From positions 1 to 8,579 of the forward strand of contig UQYA01000076.1 in the NCBI GenBank assembly GCA_900545165.1: a stretch of 8,579 nucleotides of DNA, in the 5' to 3' direction. Source of the stretch: an uncultured Collinsella sp. GTDB taxonomy: Bacteria; Actinomycetota; Coriobacteriia; Coriobacteriales; Coriobacteriaceae. The translations under genes and the position numbers were made by a program. Below are positions 4,979 to 8,579 of the stretch, piece after piece. The stretch's first letter is position 1. Every line of letters starts with the position of its first letter. Below the pieces are notes generated by a model. It had not been told where the DNA came from. It made no database searches and saw only the letters and a program-made list of their open reading frames with translations.

Positions 4979-6976
4979 CTACTGCAGGTCCAGCTGGTCC
5001 AGGTATTCCTTGCCGTGCTCGGAGATATGGCGCTTACGGCCCGCCTCGTCGTTGCCCAGCAACAGGTTGAACATGGTTTCCATCTTGGTGACGTCCTCGG
5101 GCTCCACCTTAATCAGGCGACGCGTCTCGGGGTTCATGGTGGTGAGCCACATCATGTCCGGATCGTTCTCACCAAGACCCTTGGAGCGGTTGATGGAGCA
5201 CTTCTGGTCGCCGATCTCCTTAAGAATGCCGTTCTTCTCGAGCTCGGTGTAGGCAAAGTAGGTCTTTTCTTTGCAGTTGATCTCGTAGAGCGGCGACTCG
5301 GCGATATACACGTAGCCCTCGTCGATAAGTGTGGGCACCAGTCGATAGAGCATGGTGAGTACGAGCGTGCGGATGTGATAACCGTCGACATCAGCGTCCG
5401 TACAGATGATGACCTTGTTCCAGTTGAGGTTGTCCAGGTCAAAGGCACCGAGGTTCTTAATGCGCTTGTCCTTGATCTCCACGCCGCAGCCCAGCACGCG
5501 CATGAGGTCCATGATGATGTCGGACTTAAAGATGCGCGGGTAGTCCTCCTTTAGGCAGTTGAGGATCTTGCCGCGGACGGGCATAACGCCCTGGAACTCG
5601 GCATCGCGCGAGGTGCGAATGGCGCCTGCTGCCGAGTCGCCCTCTACGATGTAGATCTCGCGGCGGCTCTTGTCCTTGGAGCGGCAGTCGATGAACTTCT
5701 GCACGCGGTTGGCCATGTCGGTCTTCTGCTGCAAGTTGGTCTTGATGCTCTGGCGCGTCTTCTCGGCATTCTCGCGCGAGCGCTTGTTGATGAGCACCTG
5801 CTCCATGATCTTGTTGGCGGCGTCTTTGTTCTCGATCAGGTAGGTCGAGAGACGTTCCTTAAAGAATGCCGTCATGGCCTGCTGGATAAAGCGGTTATTG
5901 ATGGCCTTCTTGGTCTGGTTTTCGTAAGACGTCTGGGTGGAGAAGCAGTTGGTCACCAGCACCAGACAGTCCTGGACGTCCTGCCATTTAATGCCGCTCT
6001 CGTTTTTGTTGTACTTGCCCTGTTGCTTGATGTAGGCATCGATGGCGCTGGTCAGAGCGCTACGGGCGGCCTTCTCGGGCGAACCGCCGTTCTCGAGCCA
6101 CGATGAGTTGTGGTAGTACTCCTGCATCATGAAGGTGCGCGAGAAGCACATGCACGCTGTGATTTTTACGTTGTAGTCGGGCAGGTCCTCGCGATCGCGA
6201 CCGCGACGGTCGGCCTCGATAAAGAAGGGCTCGGTAAGGTAGTCGGTACCGACCTTCTCGAGCACGTAGTCCTCGATGCCCTTGGGATAGCAGAAGTCCT
6301 CTTCGGAGAACTCGCCATCGTCGCCCTCGATACGCAGGCGGAAGGTCACGTTGGCGTTGACCACGGCCTGGCGGCGCATGGTTTCGCGATACCAATCGTG
6401 GGGAATGCTGATGGAGGTAAAGACCTCAAGATCGGGGCGCCACTTGATGGTGGTGCCGGTACGGTCCTCGTCGCTGGGCTCAATCTCGAGTGCCTTCTTT
6501 TTGGCGCCGACGACCTTGCCCTTTTTAAAGTGCAGGGAGTACTTGTTGCCGTCGCGCCAGACGGTGACGTCCATGTACTCGGAAGCGTACTGAGTCGCGC
6601 AGGAGCCCAGGCCGTTGGTGCCGAGCGAGAAGTCGTAGTCGCCGCCCTGGTTGTTGTTGTACTTGCCGCCGGCATAGAGCTCGCAAAAGACGAGTTCCCA
6701 GTTAAAGCGCTTCTCGGAGGGGTTCCAGTCGAGCGGGCAGCCACGGCCGTTGTCCTCTACCTGAATGGAGCCATCGCGAAAGGCGGTAAGGGTGATGAGC
6801 TTGCCGTAGCCCTGGCGCGCCTCGTCAACGGCGTTGGACAGGATCTCGAAGGCGGCATGCGCACAACCGTCGAGTCCGTCCGAGCCAAAGATAACGGCGG
6901 GGCGCAGGCGTACGCGCTCCTCGTCCTTGAGCTGGCGGATACTGTCGTTACCATAATTTGCGGTGTTTTTTGCCAT
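4979..6976 (-). CDS. divergent type IIA DNA topoisomerase, subunit B (ParE/GyrB-like)
   Basis: ATPase and toprim subunit of the same enzyme, 665 residues, about the length of Gram-positive GyrB or ParE without the Gram-negative insert. The GHKL fold shows E44, N48 and D51 in EILSNAVDE (44-52), DNGRG (75-79), the ATP lid SLGTNGLGS (117-125), DRTGTTIKW (171-179) and the Q354-T355-K356 loop that contacts the gamma-phosphate. The toprim domain has EGDSA (445-449) and DADVDG (527-532), followed by SKGLGEND (598-605). Unusual positions are RPAVIFGS in place of the RPGMYIGS typical of the family, and SLGTNGLG in place of SGGLHGVG. It is first in the operon. AAAGGAG (complement of 6993-6999) is 16 bases from the ATG, rather far; GAGAG nearer the start may help. 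No better in-frame start exists. A LexA-type palindrome lies about 98 bases upstream. Confidence 0.93.
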   Translation of the reverse strand: MAKNTANYGNDSIRQLKDEERVRLRPAVIFGSDGLDGCAHAAFEILSNAVDEARQGYGKLITLTAFRDGSIQVEDNGRGCPLDWNPSEKRFNWELVFCELYAGGKYNNNQGGDYDFSLGTNGLGSCATQYASEYMDVTVWRDGNKYSLHFKKGKVVGAKKKALEIEPSDEDRTGTTIKWRPDLEVFTSISIPHDWYRETMRRQAVVNANVTFRLRIEGDDGEFSEEDFCYPKGIEDYVLEKVGTDYLTEPFFIEADRRGRDREDLPDYNVKITACMCFSRTFMMQEYYHNSSWLENGGSPEKAARSALTSAIDAYIKQQGKYNKNESGIKWQDVQDCLVLVTNCFSTQTSYENQTKKAINNRFIQQAMTAFFKERLSTYLIENKDAANKIMEQVLINKRSRENAEKTRQSIKTNLQQKTDMANRVQKFIDCRSKDKSRREIYIVEGDSAAGAIRTSRDAEFQGVMPVRGKILNCLKEDYPRIFKSDIIMDLMRVLGCGVEIKDKRIKNLGAFDLDNLNWNKVIICTDADVDGYHIRTLVLTMLYRLVPTLIDEGYVYIAESPLYEINCKEKTYFAYTELEKNGILKEIGDQKCSINRSKGLGENDPDMMWLTTMNPETRRLIKVEPEDVTKMETMFNLLLGNDEAGRKRHISEHGKEYLDQLDLQ

Positions 6977-7073
6977 ACTCGCTCTCTCGGTGCTCCTTTG
7001 CTGCGTTTAAGTCATATAGATAGTCAAGGTAGCATAGCCCAGCCCACAGGCGATTCCACCCAACACGAAATCC

Positions 7074-7091
7074 ATCGAACAATCGTTCGAT
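7074..7091. promoter_or_regulatory. LexA/SOS box upstream of the topoisomerase operon
   Basis: ATCGAAC-AATC-GTTCGAT is a perfect palindrome with a 4-base centre. It contains TCGAAC-N4-GTTCGA, the consensus of actinobacterial SOS boxes, and the GAAC-N4-GTTC core of the Bacillus LexA (DinR) box. It sits between the stop of the DUF234 ATPase gene (7134) and the start of the topoisomerase operon (6976). On the minus strand a possible -10 TATCTA (complement of 7092-7097) directly abuts it, but without a good -35. TATGCT (complement of 7031-7036) is another -10 candidate. As an RNA hairpin it lacks a T-run, so it is not a terminator. LexA binding is inferred from the motif alone. Confidence 0.7.
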
Positions 7092-7133
7092 TAGATAATG
7101 AATGCTTGGAATGCGGGAGGGACCTGTCCTGTC

Positions 7134-8516
7134 CTATCCAAACATCTGCGGCAGGTCGATGAAGACGGTTCGATCGCTTTCGACAGCTTCGAAGCCCGAA
7201 CGGGAGAAGAACCCGTAGCGATGGCACTTGAGCCCCGTTGCCTCAACTTGAGCGATTTCCTCGTCGACCATTTTTTGCGTGACGGGGGATTTGCGGAACT
7301 TTGCTTCGTAGAATGCGTAGCCCTCGGGGTCTTGCGTTACCACATCGAATTCGCCGCTCGCTTTGTTTGCGGGATCGTCGTACCAGTACTTGCCAATGGC
7401 GTCGAAAGCCGGTTCGATCTTGCCGGTCCTGTTTTGCCGCACGAGGTATTGACGGCAGATCTCCTCGAACATATGTGGAACGTAGTTTTCCTCGAAGTCT
7501 TGGGAGACGTGACGATCATAGAAGGCTTCCGGGTCGAGCAGCTGACGCGCAGAGGCATTGCGGAAAACGTAGCGATAGTAAAAGAGCGAAAGTGGGTCCA
7601 CTACAAAGTAGCCAGACTTGCGCTTGTTCGTAGGGTCGTTGATGGGTGCGCGCTTTTGGACGATTTCGAGTGACATGAGCTTGTCGAGTACGTCTGCCAT
7701 GGCCGGACCACTCGAGACGTGCGACTGTGCCAGCACGTCCCCCCAACGGGAGTAACCTTGTGCGAGAGCCCCGAAAACTTCGTTGGCGTTGGTCATCTTC
7801 GAGATCTCGGCGTTGAGATAGGACGGCACTTCGCTTTCTAAGCGGGCGCCAGGTTCCGTGACGAGCTCGATGATGTTGTCGCGTACGCTTTGGGACTGAT
7901 CGATGAGGCGATTGTAAAAGGGGATGCCGCCAAAAACGCTATAGAGCCGCACCTTGTCCTCGGGTGAGAACGCGGGATAGAATTTCGCAGCGTCAAAGTA
8001 GTCCATGGGCTTAAGCTCAAGTGCGAGATCAATTCGCCCGTAGAGGGGGCTCTCATGCTCGATGAGGGATTTCATAATATCAACGTAGGAACCGCACAGG
8101 ACGATGTTTAAACGTGAGTCTTCCCTGTGAGCGTCGATTGAGGTCTGGAGAATGCTGTCTAAGCCTTTAACCGCATCTCTCAAGTAGGGGTATTCGTCGA
8201 GAACAAGGGTAACGTTCTTGTCTTTGGCTTGGGCAAACAGAAATTCGATGAGCTCGCGGATGCCTGTGAAGGCGAGCGGAGGAAAGCTCAGCGCTTCAGC
8301 AACAAGGGCGGACAGACTCTCTAGGTTGTCTGCCTCGGAGGTTTGGCGGCACTCGTAATAGACCGTTGCGACGTCCGATAAATCGGTTAGCGCCTGCTTG
8401 ATGAGCTCACTTTTGCCGACACGACGCCTGCCGTAAATGAGAACATTGCGCTGCTCGGGCGCCTTGAGCGTTTTCTTAATACGGGCGAGTTCACGCTCCC
8501 TGCCAATGAATTCCAC
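7134..8516 (-). CDS. AAA ATPase with DUF234 (PD-(D/E)XK-like) C-terminus
   Basis: The protein has 460 residues and starts with GTG at 8516, 8 bases after GGAAGGAA. FIGRERE (3-9) precedes Walker A GRRRVGKS (29-36). Walker B LVLDEYPYL (104-112) carries D107-E108, and NIVLCGSYVDIM (137-148) is the sensor region. A winged-helix-like segment lies roughly at residues 240-300. The C-terminal DUF234 domain includes D391 in GEFDVV and E404-x-K406 in FYEAKF, the D...ExK signature of a PD-(D/E)XK nuclease fold, here apparently intact. Such archaeal-type ATPases occur widely in bacteria and archaea, often near mobile DNA, and have no settled function. It is transcribed in the same direction as the topoisomerase operon, with a 157-base gap and no clear terminator, so read-through is possible. 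ACTCGG repeats in its leader suggest control of its own expression. Confidence 0.87.
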   Translation of the reverse strand: MEFIGRERELARIKKTLKAPEQRNVLIYGRRRVGKSELIKQALTDLSDVATVYYECRQTSEADNLESLSALVAEALSFPPLAFTGIRELIEFLFAQAKDKNVTLVLDEYPYLRDAVKGLDSILQTSIDAHREDSRLNIVLCGSYVDIMKSLIEHESPLYGRIDLALELKPMDYFDAAKFYPAFSPEDKVRLYSVFGGIPFYNRLIDQSQSVRDNIIELVTEPGARLESEVPSYLNAEISKMTNANEVFGALAQGYSRWGDVLAQSHVSSGPAMADVLDKLMSLEIVQKRAPINDPTNKRKSGYFVVDPLSLFYYRYVFRNASARQLLDPEAFYDRHVSQDFEENYVPHMFEEICRQYLVRQNRTGKIEPAFDAIGKYWYDDPANKASGEFDVVTQDPEGYAFYEAKFRKSPVTQKMVDEEIAQVEATGLKCHRYGFFSRSGFEAVESDRTVFIDLPQMFG

Positions 8517-8518
8517 TT

Positions 8519-8551
8519 ACTCGGTTCCTTCCGACTCGGTTTTGTCCGAGT
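8519..8551. repeat. ACTCGG direct and inverted repeats in the DUF234 ATPase leader
   Basis: On the plus strand ACTCGG occurs at 8519-8524 and 8534-8539 (period 15), and its complement CCGAGT occurs at 8546-8551. The last two form a 6-bp hairpin with a 6-base loop; the first and last can pair instead, enclosing the ribosome site GGAAGGAA (8525-8532). The elements lie between the likely start of transcription and the GTG start, so they can act as an operator or as an alternative-pairing RNA leader. Confidence 0.55.
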
Positions 8552-8553
8552 TA

Positions 8554-8559
8554 ATTGTA
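8554..8559 (-). promoter_or_regulatory. -10 element of the DUF234 ATPase promoter
   Basis: On the minus strand TACAAT (complement of 8554-8559) matches the -10 consensus at 5 of 6 positions. A -35 with a 17-base spacer would begin at the last bases of the window and cannot be read. Transcription would start near 8547, inside the ACTCGG repeat cluster. Confidence 0.5.
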
Positions 8560-8579
8560 TCGCATGAATCAGTTTATGC

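Noticed and set aside
3839..5554. 571-codon open frame on the plus strand, antisense to both topoisomerase genes and spanning the gap between them; similar long frames at 2600-3787 and 6110-7162
   Set aside because: The translations are rich in Leu, Val, Asp and Gly with no recognisable domain, and they mirror the GC-biased third positions of the strongly supported minus-strand genes. No ribosome site or promoter supports them.
7013..7059. Housekeeping promoter for the topoisomerase operon built from TATGCT or TATATG
   Set aside because: No acceptable -35 lies at 16 to 18 bases from either hexamer, so I list them only as candidates in the SOS-box entry.
7112..7130. GGAC-CT-GTCC palindrome and repeated GTCCT after the DUF234 ATPase stop, considered as a terminator or a fragment of a dispersed repeat
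   Set aside because: The stem is only four pairs with no T-run, and a single copy cannot show that it is a dispersed repeat.

Overview
The window looks like chromosomal DNA of a fairly GC-rich Gram-positive bacterium. My best guess is the Coriobacteriia (Collinsella or a relative), judged by the general feel of the proteins, AGGAG-type ribosome sites, GTG starts and an actinobacterial-type SOS box. No rRNA, tRNA, CRISPR array or insertion sequence was recognised, so the taxonomic call is an inference.

Layout from left to right. The window opens (1-476, +) with the C-terminal part of a DUF4143-type AAA ATPase cut by the window edge. A 236-base gap holds only a weak promoter candidate and a strong hairpin that reads as an intrinsic terminator on the minus strand, directly before the ribosome site of the next gene. 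At 713-1243 (+) lies a flavodoxin-fold FMN reductase with a four-cysteine cluster like that of iron-sulfur flavoproteins. Its end converges on a minus-strand gene, and a perfect 14-base inverted repeat lies between them. At 1352-2446 (-) is an AAA ATPase with a C-terminal winged helix, preceded by three exact tandem 19-base iterons that run into its ribosome site and by an inverted repeat around its likely promoter. A clear Rho-independent terminator at 2603-2656 closes the large minus-strand operon to its right.

That operon (6976 to 2693, -) encodes both subunits of a divergent type IIA topoisomerase: a GyrB/ParE-like ATPase-toprim subunit of 665 aa followed after 45 bases by a GyrA/ParC-like cleavage subunit of 746 aa. 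Catalytic residues are present, but several normally near-invariant motifs differ, and the quinolone-contact serine is alanine. The gap before the operon contains the palindrome TCGAAC-N4-GTTCGA, a full match to the Gram-positive/actinobacterial LexA box, which suggests SOS control of a topoisomerase. The right end (7134-8516, -) is a third AAA ATPase, of the DUF234 type with a PD-(D/E)XK-like C-terminus, with repeated ACTCGG elements in its leader.

Taken together, an apparently DNA-damage-responsive second topoisomerase is flanked by three ATPases of different families, at least two of which carry nearby repeated DNA elements that look regulatory. The topoisomerase operon is well supported. 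The SOS link and the ATPase autoregulation are hypotheses.
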